Positions 23,363 to 35,300 of a stretch of DNA of 64,000 nt are shown here, in pieces; position 1 is the first letter of the stretch; every line of letters begins with the position of its first letter. The translations under genes and the position numbers were made by a program. Source of the DNA: Luscinia megarhynchos (taxonomy: Eukaryota; Chordata; Aves; Passeriformes; Turdidae); assembly GCA_034336665.1 (NCBI GenBank), contig CM067564.1:44700951-44764950 (forward strand), read 5' to 3'. The notes below the pieces were generated by a model that did no database searches, was not told the origin of the DNA, and saw only the letters and a list, made by a program, of their open reading frames with translations.

Positions 23363-26300
23363 GTAACAACACAGGAATCTTAGTTTCTAGTGCTGGGGAG
23401 GCCTTTCTGTGCTTTCTCTTCCTCTGGCTACCCTAAACACCTCTTGCCATTATGGGCTGGTTTGAAGGACAGGTAACTGTCAATAAAGGCAGAAGCTTCT
23501 CTTTGAAATGGAAAATGCAAAGCCCCTCCCTCCAAATTATTATTATCATTTTGAAATTAAGGGGCTCTCAGGCAAAGAGATGTGAATTAGGAATAACAGT
23601 TCTTTACTAGGAAAATTAAAATAGAAATGCAGTATTACACAGAACAATCCAAACCCTGCCAGAGTCAGAATCCAAGCTGACACCCGTCAGTCAGTCAGGG
23701 TGTTGGCAGCAGTCCCATTCAATGGTGGCTGCATCCTCCTGCAGTGGCAGATGTGGTTCAGCTGGAGCAGTGCTCCTGGAGAAGGTGCAGTTTCCTCTGA
23801 AGCTCCAGGGATGATGTGGAAAGGTCTGGTTTTCCTCTGGAATGCAGTGGAAAGAAGGTGCCTTGGTGTCCCAAATCTCAGTTTTTCTCTGGGTAGGAAA
23901 GGCTTGGCTCCTGCCCTGGCTGGAGCATCTCCCAGTGGGATGATGGAATTTGATCAGCCATGCCCTGGGACTCCATGGCCATGAACAGGAGATATCTCCT
24001 GGAGGGAGGATGGGCTGTGGCAAAGATAAAGATGATTGCCCAGCTGGTTTAAAGCTGGCCCATGAGCAGATAATGTGTGCCAGGAGATCAGGGTCACTGC
24101 CCCACCCGGCTGCAGCAGATGGGGACAGAACACACATTGCTGGCCACATCCTGTATGGCAACCCAAGACACTGTGGAAGATCCCTGGTGCAGCTGACAGC
24201 TTAGGGGAGGCTCTCTGGGCATGCACAGAAAATGAGCTTTAGATGACTAAGGAGATTTTGTGGCTAAACTCTGAGTTTCCAGCCCCTGAGGAGCCTGACT
24301 TGGGTAGGACATTCATCAGTGCTTGAGCTGCTGGATGCTGCCCAAGCAGCATCAGAAGTGTCCAGGTGCTGGTTAGGACCTTGCTGAACACCATTAAGGT
24401 GTTTTCTCTGAGCTCTGGGGTTTTACAGCCCTGTTAGCTCCCAGGTGTCCTGGTGAGGCACAGTTCAACCTCCCAAAATGGCATTTTGTCTGGTAGAATT
24501 TACAGGGAAATCATCACCCTGTGGGACTGTGGGGGCTCCATGGAGCCTTCCAGACTTGGCTGGGATTGTGGGTTCAGCCCACATCTGGCTCTGAGGAAAA
24601 GCTGTGATCACATTGGAGCCCTTCATTATCTTCTCCTGGAAAATGCTCTTCTTGACCAAATTTTCAATTACCTGGAATACAGAAGCCACTCAAAAATCAT
24701 CTCCATCCCCCTCAGCCTCCCAGCTGCTGGCATCACTAAGTGGGCCAGGGTTTTATTGCAAGTGGCTTCCCCCAAGTCCTGTTTTCATATGTGGGCAGGA
24801 ATGAGGTGAAATGGATATTTTCATGATGGATGTTTCTTTTTCCTTTTTTTCCCCTCCTAATCCACAGGACTGTTCTCCACTGAAGGGTTATATATAAAAT
24901 TATGTTAATTCAATTTGGGCCTCCAGCATTAAGCCTGAAGAGGTCTAAAAAACCCTTTATATTTAATAAATAGCTGGCAGAATGCATGAGAAACAGATGG
25001 CTTTGGAATTAATTCTCTCCTGGAGCCTTCAGAATGTGTCTGGGAGAGAAATATCCCTCATCTTTTCTGTGGAAGAGGCAGGAGTCCCGAGAGCAAACAG
25101 GCTGTGAACATCCTGTGGCATTTTAATTCTCTTTGTCACCACTTAAGGATCAATTAGGAAGGCAGGGATGAAGATCCATGATCTGGGGAGGCAGGAGGCT
25201 GCTCCTTGCCCTACTCCCACTGCACAAACAATTCTGAAATGCTACAGAACTTAACCAAGTCCTCAGAGGTGACCTCAGGTGTCAGAGACACCTGAATGGA
25301 GCTGGTAGATTTGGGGCTTGTGCCTGTCCTGGTTTGAAGGACAGGTGTCTGCCAATAAAGGCAGAAGCTTCTCTTTGAAATGGAGAATGTAAACGCCTTC
25401 CCTCCAAATTATTATTATCATTTTGAAATTAAGGGGCTCTCAGGCAAAGAGATGGGAATAGCAATAACAGTTCTTTACTAGGAAAATTAAAATAGAAATG
25501 CAGTATTACACAGAACAATCCCAAACCCTGCCAGAGTCAGAATCCAAGCTGACACCCGTCAGTCAGGCAGGGTGTTGGCAGCAGTCCCATTCAATGGTGG
25601 CTGCATCCTCCTGCAGGGGCAGATGTGGTTCAGCTGGAGCAGTGCTCCTGGAGAAGGTGCAGTTTCCTCTGAAGCTCCAAGGATGATGTGGAAGGGTCTG
25701 GTTTTCCTCTGGAATGCAGTGGAAAGAAGGTGCCTTGGTGTCCAAAATCTCAGTTTTTCTCTGGGTAGGAAAGGCTTGGCTCCTGCCCTGGCTGGAGCAT
25801 CTCCCAGTGGGATGATGGAATTTGATCAGTCATGCCCTGGGACTCCATGGCCATGAACAGGAGATATCTCCTGGAGGGAGGATGGGCTGTGGCAAAGATG
25901 GAGATGATTGCCCAGCTGGTTTTTGGCTGGCCCATGAGCAGATAATGTGTGCCAGGAGATCAGGGTCACTGCCCCACCTGGCTGCAGCAGATGGGGACAG
26001 AACACACAGTGCTGGTCACATCCTGCATTGCAACCCTGCATTGCAACCCTGGAATACCAGGCAGGACACCCCAGACTGTCTCCTGCAGAACCAGGCACTA
26101 CTTCTAAGCTTGTCACCCGGGAGTTTTTCCATGGAGGTGCAGTCAGCAGAGGTTGTGGCATTTCATCCCCTCCCAGCAGAGGTGGGTGGCAGATCCTGGG
26201 CAGCCAGGTCTGTGTCTATTGAGGAAATCTCCATGGAAAACACCCCAGATAAATGAAAGGAGGTTTACCCCATACTTCTAAGTGATTACCCAGCTACCCA

Positions 26301-29300
26301 CACACAGCCATGCAATGGCCTTTGGCTCCTCACTCCAGAACTCTGATGAGTTTCAGCCTCAGAAAATAAAATCGGTAATCAGATTCTTTCCACATCAAAG
26401 TTAATTTAAAAAATATATAAAATTGAAGAAGCAATCTAAAGCCTCTCCAGCCTTTGGCACAACGAGCTTCAAGGCAGGGCTAGAGATGAAAACTGATTTT
26501 GAGGTGACCTCTAACAGAGCTGTGCCAGCTGTATCCTCTACACTGTGTCAGTGTCTGTCTGCTTGTTCTTTGGTGCATATTGGGGAGCCAGACCAGAGCA
26601 CCCACGGTGTTGGACCTGCACCAGCCAAACCCACCAGTGCCTCCCAGAGTCCTGACAGTGCCCAGCCACCAGCTCCAGCCTCGGGGGACCAGGCAGACCC
26701 GACAGAGAGCTGCAGCTCTGGCCTCCAGCACCCCAACATTTCCCTCCCAAACAAGGTAATGGCTCCAAATGGGAAGGTGGGCACCTCTCAGGGGTGTTAA
26801 TTTAGCTGCCATCCCATGTGCACGTGGAGTCTGTGGCTCTTCTTGCTGTTTCTGTGTCAGAGAGAGAGAGATCTGCCAGCAAAATAACTCTGGGCTGTAG
26901 AAGAAGGAACTGTTTGGGTTGGAAAGGACCTCCAGAGGTCATTTACTCCCATCCCTTTCTCCTGGGGCTTTCCAGAGAAGAGACAATGAGGATGGAGGTG
27001 AAGGGGAGCATGTCCAGGGGAGGGTCTGGAGCACCAGGAGTGTCTGAGGGAGCTGGAAAGGGGCTCAGCCTGGAGAACAGGAGGCTCAGGGGGAAATTCT
27101 GGCTCTGCACAACTCCCCAGGAGGGTGCAGCCAGGAGGGGGTCAGGCTCTTTTCCAGGAAACAAATGATGGGCTGTTGGATTAGTGACCAACTGTCCTTC
27201 CAGCCTCTGTCCACCACTGAGAGTTGCTTTTCTTCTGCCTTTCCAGCTCATCTGTGAAGACCAGGTGCAGTATACCAGGCCCACCATTCAGCTGAAAGAA
27301 CCCAGAACCTGTGTAAGTACCACCTTTTTGACTTCCATGGACAATTAGCAGCTGTTGGAGGTTCAGATTTTAACCTGTGGTGCTGTAAGCATGTGAGAAA
27401 ATGTTCAGAAATTAGGGAATTTCATCAAAGATGCCACCAATGTAAAATGGCGAATGCAAACCCATGTTCAGCAGTGTCACCAGTGGGGGATGTGGCAGAA
27501 GAAACCAGTGTTGTCTTCTCCAAGTAGAAGGACTAGCTGAGCCCACCCAGGTCTTAAAGAAAGACATGGGAAATTTTAAAGGGTAAATCTTTCCCTATGC
27601 TAGCAGGGAAGCTTTTTGCCTAAATTGAGGGAATTTTGTCCCAAAACCCAAGAACAAAATGAGGTGTTCCTCCAGAGTTATTGTGCACTTGTGAGATCTT
27701 GTACCTCACACTGGGGTCAGACTGCAGAGGAGCCTGGAGTCTGGGACTCACTGTGCTCCTCAGTGCTCTCATAGAGCCCTAAAGTGAGAGGAAAAAACTC
27801 CATATCACTAGTTTCAGACCCTCTACAAGACCAGGGAGCAGTAAAATGTGGTGGGAAGGCTGGGGGAAGGCAAGCCCAACCACAGACCAAGACCTTTTCT
27901 GGTGGCTGGGCACTGTCTGCTGGTGTTACTGAGGGATACCCACCCTCAGAATGGTTCTGGTGGAAGATGTGAGCTTCCTGCAATAGGGAAAATGCACTAT
28001 ACTGCTAAGTTCCAGACAGGAAGAAGTTTTAAGTTGATGATAAAGAGGAAGAGACACCCTTAAAGGCTGGTGAGGTCCTGACAGGGTGGCTGTGGGTAGG
28101 GCTCAGGGGTGAGTTTTGGCAAGACAATGCTCTGGTTTCTGGCAGTGTAAGCAGTGGAAAATTGGCACTTTAGGAACCTTTTCACAGCCTGTGCCATGGG
28201 CAGGACCACCTTCCACTAGACCAGTTTGCTCCAAGTTCAGTCCAGCCTGGCCTTGGACACTTCCAGGGATGGGGCACACTCAGCTTCTCTGGACAGCTTG
28301 CTCCAGTGTCTCACCATCCTCACTGTAAATAATTTCTTCCTAATATCTAATCTAAATCTCTCTCTTTTAATTAAAACTGTTCCCCTTTATCCTAAGTGAA
28401 TCACAGAATCAGCCAAGTTGGGACTCTCCAAGTGCAGCCACACTGTGCTCACACAACCCCTTCAGACTCATTGTGAATGCAACTACTGACCAGAGCAGCT
28501 CTAGAAATTCCCTGTGCCTGGGGATGGCCCTGCCTTAGTGATGCTGCTCTGAATGCTGAGGATGATTCCAAGGAGGGACCTTATCTCCATGAAGCCCCAG
28601 CAGGATGGTCTCTCCTGAGACCATCCCTTTCCCCATGTAATGTCTGGACATGGCTTCAGCTTCATGCTGGAAAAGCTTCTCATCAAATTTTGTATTGAAT
28701 GTATAAAAATATTCAATCAGATTGACAAAATCCAATTTTGGTGCCTAAAAGGACTCAGAACCATGCTGATGTTTAAAGCTTCTCCCTTCCTTCTGGGCAC
28801 AGTGATGCTCCAGAGCTGCTGTCCTTCCTGTGGGCTGTACTGGGAGGTTTTTGGAAGCAGGGGTGGTGAGCCTGGGAAGCACCAGCCAGCTGAAGGATGG
28901 GCAGACACCACATCTTAGCATCATGGCCTGCTCCAGGGCCATGGAGCTTTGAAGCTGGCAAACCAGGGAGTCTCTTATCCTGCTTCCCTTGGATTCCTCT
29001 GGGTGTAATAACAAGCCAGAGCATTGTTAGCACAGAATGCCAATCACACCCCCAAAACAGGCACAGAAAGGCTGCAGGGCTGCATCCTCCCCTGGGCTGC
29101 ATCCTCCCACCCCATCGCCCTCCTGGCTGCCAAGGCGCCTCCCCCCCTCGCCCTTCCCTTCCCACTCCCTGTATTCCCGAAAGCTGCAGCCCATTCTGTG
29201 CCTCCCAAGCTGAGCAGATAACAGAGAAATGGCACTATCTGGTTTCCCTGCTTTGTAGGCCCGGTAAACACGTCTGTAGCCAAATCCTGACAGCAAAGTG

Positions 29301-32300
29301 AAAAAATCCTTTGCGTTTCACAAGCCGTGGGAAAACAGGAAAGTGTGTGCTATGAGGAGCAGTGTTCCAGAAACAGCTCCAGTCCTGGTCCGAGAGCAAG
29401 CCAGAGGCAGGCTGGCATTGTACTGAAAGTTCAGACCCAGCAAGAAGCCAGGGCAGTGTGGGGGGACCAGTGGAGGGGGAAATGTCTGGATCACACGGGG
29501 CAGGGAGAGGACACTGCAGAGCTGCCCACCCCATTCACAGCTGGGCTGCTGGGGCAGCACCAGCGATGGGGAGACCCCAGCAAACAGCTGCACCCAGGAA
29601 CTGCAGACCTTTCACCCCACCACACCTCAGGTTCTCCAGAAAAAAAAGGAACTCAAACTATAAATCCTTTTTAAAAAGGGAAATGTACAGCTGGTACCAC
29701 TGTGTGGACTGTAGGTGTTTCACAGGCTGGTTGGTTCCCTGCATCCTTCCTCTCCAGGTGATGCTTTGAGCAGTTTAGTCCATGTTCCCTCACCTTCTCC
29801 TTCTCATTCCTTTGACTACAGCAGGATCTTAACCAGTTTTTTAATAAGGTTTATTGGCTCAATAGTTCACATTCTATAGGATGGCTTCTTCCAAGGTCTG
29901 GCCCACAAATGTATTTTCAGTTGGGTTTCTCCTGCCTTGGAAGAGATGAATGGATAATGGATGGACGATGGATGGATGCATGGATGATGGATGGATGGAT
30001 GGATGGATGGATGGATGGATGGATGGATGGATGGATGGAGGATGGATGGATGGATGGATGGATGGATGGATGGATGGATGGATGGATGGATGGATGGATG
30101 ATGGATGGATGGATGGATGGATGGATGGATGGATGGACGGACGGATGGATGGATGGATGGACGGATGGATGGATGGACGGATGGATGGATGATGATGGGT
30201 GGATGGATGATGGATGGATGGATGGATGGATGGATGGATGGATGGATGATGGATGGATGGATGGATGGATGGATGGATGGATGGATGGATGGATGGATGG
30301 ATGGATGGATGATGGATGGATGATGGATGGATGGATGATGGATGGATGGATGATGGATGGAGGGATGGATGGATGGATGGATGGATGATGGATGGATGGA
30401 TGGATGATGGATGGATGGATGGATGGATGGATGATGGATGGATGGATGGATGATGGATGGATGGATGGATGGATGAATGATGGATGGATGGATGGATGGA
30501 TGGATGGATGGATGGATGATGGATGGATGGATGGATGGATGGATGGATGATGGATGGATGGATGGATGGATGGATGGATGGATGGATGGATGGATGGATG
30601 GATGGATGATGGATGGATGGATGGATGGAGGGATGGATGGATGGATGGATGGATGGAGGGATGGATGGATGGATGGATGGATGGATGGATGGATGGATGG
30701 ATGGATGGATGGATGGATGGATGGATGGATGGATGATGGATGGATGGATGATGGATGGGTGATGGATGGATAATGGATGAATGATGGATGGATGGAGGGA
30801 TGGATGGATGGATGGATGGATGGATGGATGGATGGATGGATGGATGGATGGATGGATGGATGGATGGATGATGGATGGATGGATGAAGGATGGATGGATG
30901 GATGCTCTGCTCCCCATCCTAGCCCCAAAACGAATTAGGTGAAGCAAGAAATGATGATGGCAGAGGTGGTTGGTGGAGCCTGAGCTGTGGTTCAGCCGCA
31001 CAACCCTGTGTCCATCTCCCAGGGGTTCCTCCTCCATCTGTCCCCACCCGGCACAGATCTGCCCAAGCAGCTGAGTCGGTGGGTGCTGGGGAGCACCAGA
31101 ACCTGCAGCAGTGGGGGATGCAAAACCCACAGCACTGGAATTGCTGTGTGACCCCCGCTGGTGTGGGGACCCAGGACAGCGCCGGGAGCAGCAGCGGGGC
31201 TCCCTCACCGGGCAGGGCGGCGGCGCCCCCTCACCCCGCGCAGCTGGCCGGCTGCTTTGTTGACTCAAGTGCTGTTACCTCATTCGGGGATGTTGGTTTT
31301 AGGTCCCCGCCAGTGTGGGAACCGGATCCGAGCTGCTCGGCAGCGCCTGTCAACTGCGGCCAAGGAATGCGGGCGGCGGAGGGGGAGCTGCCGGAGCATC
31401 CCTGCAGCCTCGCCCTGCCCCTCGCCAGCCCTGCAAAGGGCAAACCCCTCCAGGTCACCCCCCGAAGGGCTTCAGGCACTGCTCACCAGCTGCCACTGAA
31501 GTGCTCTCAGCGAGCTTTCAGCCTCGCACCCCATTTCCCTCCCCACCCAAAAAAAAACGTGGTTGTTTTTTTGGTTTTTTTCCCCATGGGATGATAGGAG
31601 AAGAAACAGGTTATTGAGGGCTGGGGAAAGCAGGGGAAGGAGGAAGCAGGGAGGCAGCAGAGGCTTTCCCTTCCTCCGCCAAGCAGAAAGCGCTGCGCAG
31701 GCAGGGACTGATAAACCCCAGGACATTCCAAGCGTAGGAGCACAGCCCAGCGTCCAGACGCGATAAAACCACCACCGAGCGGAGCCCCCTCCTCCCTGTC
31801 CTGCTGGGAGCCAGGGGATTCCTTCCCAGGGAGTGCTGCCCCGGGGCTGGGGCAGATTTCCCCCCAGCTCTTCTGGCAGGGGTGGCACAGCCCCAGCGAG
31901 GGGCCCCGGGGAACTGTCCCAGGCGAAGCGAAAGGACGGGCGAGGGACAGCGGCTGCTGGCAGGGACAGCAGAGCCTCACCGTGCTGAGCTCACCCTCGC
32001 ACCGTGTCCGGGGCCAGCCCTCCGCCCCGGCCAGCGCATCCTGTCTGCAGCGCTGCTGCCCAAATATTTAGATAAGATGGGGTGAGATTAGGAGCGTCCC
32101 TGGGCCGGGCAGCTCCATCCCTGCCGGGCAGATGGGAGGGGAAGGTCTGGGGTGATGGAGCAGGCAGGAGCCTCATTCCAGCAGGGATTAAGGACTTTTA
32201 CACACAGGATCACATTGTGCACGCAGGAGCTGTGTATACAGCATCTCTCATATAGGACATGTGAGGGTCAGGAATCATGGAATGATTTAGGTTGGAAAAG

Positions 32301-35300
32301 GGATCATCAAGCTCAGCTATTAACCCAGCACTGCTAAATCCACCACTAACTTGTCCCCAGGTGCCACATCCACACACCAGGGTCTGTGCAGGCAGGAGGG
32401 TGATCCCCTCTACCTTAGTGAGCTCCCAGATGCTGCAAACATGGAGCAAAAAAACCTCAGGAACACCACAGAGGGAGCGTGGGCTGCATTCACACCCTCC
32501 CATTGCTGCAGGGATGCTTTGTTTTTCCCAGAGGAGCTGTGCTTTCCCAAGGTGGAAGTGTTGAAGGCCAGGTTGGATGGGGCTTGGAGAAACCTGGTCT
32601 ATGGTGCCATGGCAGGGAGTGGGACTGGGTGATGTTTTGGGTCCCTCTGTGATTCATTCTGTGATTCCACCCAAAAGCAAGACACACTCTTGCTCTTCCC
32701 TGCAGAGCTGTGGGGAAGTTTAGGCAGGACAGGGGCCTGTGTTGGTGGGGACAGAGGGAAGGAAGGCTGGAGAAGGCTGTGGGGGAGCTGTGGGGCTGCT
32801 CAGCCCTGCCCTGCTCCCGCTGTGGCCCCCCGGCCTCCCCAGCCCCCCCGCCCTGCTTCCCTCGGGGACCTGCTATTCCTGGAACACCAAAAGCTGTGGC
32901 TCACAGATAAGGCTGCTGCAGGGTGAGGAACGGCAGCCAAGAGCTCGGCTTCTTGTAAAGAAACCACTTTTAAACCTTTCCTGTTCCCTGGGAGGGCCGG
33001 CGGCCGCCGGGCAGTCGGGGGATGAGGGAAGAGCACAGAATCCACTGGGGTGGAAAAGAGCTCTGGGGTCACCCATGAGCCAGCACCACCCTGCCACCCA
33101 CACCCTGGCACAGAGTGGCACATCCAGCCTTACAGGGGCTGTTCTACAAGGATGGGACACCCTGCACCCCTGTGATGGGGTGGGATGCTCCTGGGTGGGG
33201 GAGCAGTGCTGACCCTCGCTGTCATTGCAGGCTGAGTGGAGGACTGCCAGCAACAACAGCTCCTTCTTTGAGAGCTTCTGCTCCACAGCCCAGCGTGTGT
33301 TTGATGCCAGCAGGGACTCGTGCACGGTGGTGCTGATGGCCTGCAAGCCCAGCTCCCAGCACTGGGCTGTGCAGGTGCTCCTGCACCGTGAGTGTCACCC
33401 CCCTCCTGCTGCACTGGGACAGGGGTACTGGGACAGGGGGCACTGGGACAGGAGCACTGGGATAGGGGCACTGGGACAGGGGCACTGGGACAGGGACACT
33501 GGGATAGGAGCATTGGGATAGGGGCACTGGGACAGGGGCACTGGGACAGGAGCACTGGGACAGGGGCACTGGGACAGGAGCACTGGCACAGGGGGGCACT
33601 GGGACAGGGACACTGGGATAGGAGCATTGGGATAGGGGCACTGGGACAGGGGGCACTGGGACAGCAACACTGGGACAGGAGCACTGGGATGGGGGCACTG
33701 GGACAGGAGCACTGGGACAGGAGCACTGGGACAGGGTGGCACTGGGACAGGAGCACTGGGACAGGGGCACTGGGACAAGGGCACTGGGACAGGGGTACTG
33801 GGATAGGGGCACTGGGACAGGAGCACTGGGACAGGGGTACTGGGACAAGGGCACTGGGATAGGGGCACTGGGATAGGGGCACTGGGACAGGGGCACTGGG
33901 ACAGGGTGGCACTGGGACAGAAGCACTGGGATGGGGGGCACTGGGACAGGAGCACTGGGGACCCCCGAGCTGGAGGCTCAGCAGAACCCTCAGGTCCATT
34001 AGAGCTTGGCAAAGGGCTCTGTTGCCTTGGCTGCCCCATCCTGGTGGTTTGGGAGGGGTACAATGATCCCAGAAATGAGCTCTGTGCCCCAAGGAATGCA
34101 CCAGATCCCTCTGCCATGCTGAGTCAAGGCACTGAACAGGCTCCAGGAGGAAGAATTCCTCCCAGGTGGTTGAACTGGGTGCCCAGTTCAAATCCTTCCC
34201 CAAAGACCACAGAGAGGAGCTGCTTGCCCATGTCAGAGCCCTGTTGGGATACCCAGCTCAGCCTGGGCTTGCAGATGTTGCTTTAGACCAGGGTGCCTGG
34301 GAGATGGAGACATCCTGCTGCCCTAGCGTGAGGGAGAGGAAGGCCTGAGCTCCACCCTGCTCTTACTCATCACCAGAGCAGGGCTTGGGTGGGCGATCCA
34401 GACTCCACATCCAACCTCAGGGAAGGCACCCAGGCACTGGGGACTAATCCTTGAGGAGCCAGGTGCAGCCCCTCACTGGGCTCACTGGTAAATCACCCAC
34501 TGGAGATGGATGGTGGGGCCTGGGGGCTCTGTGGCTGTCCCCCTTCCAGAAGGGATCCTGGCTCCTTGTCTGGCTGTGAAGCACCTACAAGAGTTGGCTT
34601 CATCCCCAGACATCTTCATCCACCTCCTCCAGGAACTGGGTCACCCCTCTGACCAGGGGATGGTGACACTATTGTGCTCACTGAAGCCTTTTTCTTCCCC
34701 CAGTTCCCTTGGACTCTGAAGAAGTCCTCACAGAGCTGAAGGAGAAGAAGGACAGGCTGGAGGAGGTGAGTGGGTCCCTGACCCCAGCACAGCTGCCCCA
34801 CAGGTGTCCCCCAGTGGTGGGTGGCACAGGAGCCTGACCTGTCCCTTCTGTGGCAGCTGGGCATCGTCAACATCACCTCTGAGAAGATGGTGGAGGACAT
34901 GAGCATCAAGGACGAGTTCAGCACGCCGCTCATCATCACCATCATCGCGCTGGCCGGCTCGCTGCTGCTCATCGCCGCCGTCTACGGCTGCCACCAGCGC
35001 TTCTCCCAGAAGAAGGACCAGGTGAGGTGCCAGAGGGTGGGACAGGCGTCCCCAAGACCTTTTCCATCCCAGAGGCACCTTCAGGAGATGAGGATCATCA
35101 GTGTTGCTCTCTCTGCTGGTGGAGACTTGCCCAGTGGGCACTAGCCCGGGTCATAATTTTGACAAGAAGGGCTTTCTCAATCCAAAATCTCACTCCAAAA
35201 ACAAGCTGTACCCCTCAAAAAAAATTCTTAAAATAGTAGTGGAGCTGGGCTGGGAGCCCCAGGCTGTGTGCAGGGAAGAAGGAGGGCATCAGCAGGAGGG

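Larger units (their letters stand above)
23363..26591 (+). other. PODXL: PODXL intron 2
   Basis: 3.2-kb intron carrying the two ~708-bp LTRs. Its first 74 nt keep the exon 2 frame open to a TAA at 23434-23436, which matters if the donor is skipped. The stretch between the LTRs (24161-25324) shows no coding or retroviral internal sequence that I recognise. Confidence 0.8.
27313..33230 (+). other. PODXL: PODXL intron 4
   Basis: 5.9-kb intron. It holds CR1 pieces (28180-28395, 32272-32420, 32530-32669), the 960-bp GGAT array and a GC/CpG-rich block (31150-32110) with GATA motifs. No exon was recognised. Confidence 0.8.

Noticed and set aside
22446..23372. Antisense frames (Val-rich and others) under the PODXL mucin exon
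   Set aside because: Mirror of the Thr/Pro-rich coding strand; no start context, splice signals or family match.
23453..26032. A provirus made of the two LTRs plus interior
   Set aside because: The interior is only 1.16 kb, without primer-binding site, polypurine tract or any gag/pol-like frame.
26423..26591. Extension of PODXL exon 3 upstream using the open frame from 26423
   Set aside because: The acceptor at 26591 fits the exon 2 phase; the upstream part is not Ser/Thr/Pro-rich and lacks an acceptor in phase.
29867..31268. Minus-strand frames of 353 and 464 codons with Ile-His-Pro-Ser repeats
   Set aside because: They are translations of the GGAT microsatellite, which has no stop in any frame; the flanks show no gene.
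33130..34203. Minus-strand 357-codon frame rich in Gln-Cys-Pro-Ser
   Set aside because: Antisense to PODXL exon 5 and the 14-bp minisatellite; the repeat gives open frames every 42 bp.
34829..35144. 107-codon plus-strand frame covering the PODXL transmembrane exon as a separate small gene
   Set aside because: The coding part is bounded by splice sites at 34857 and 35021; the rest is intron read-through.
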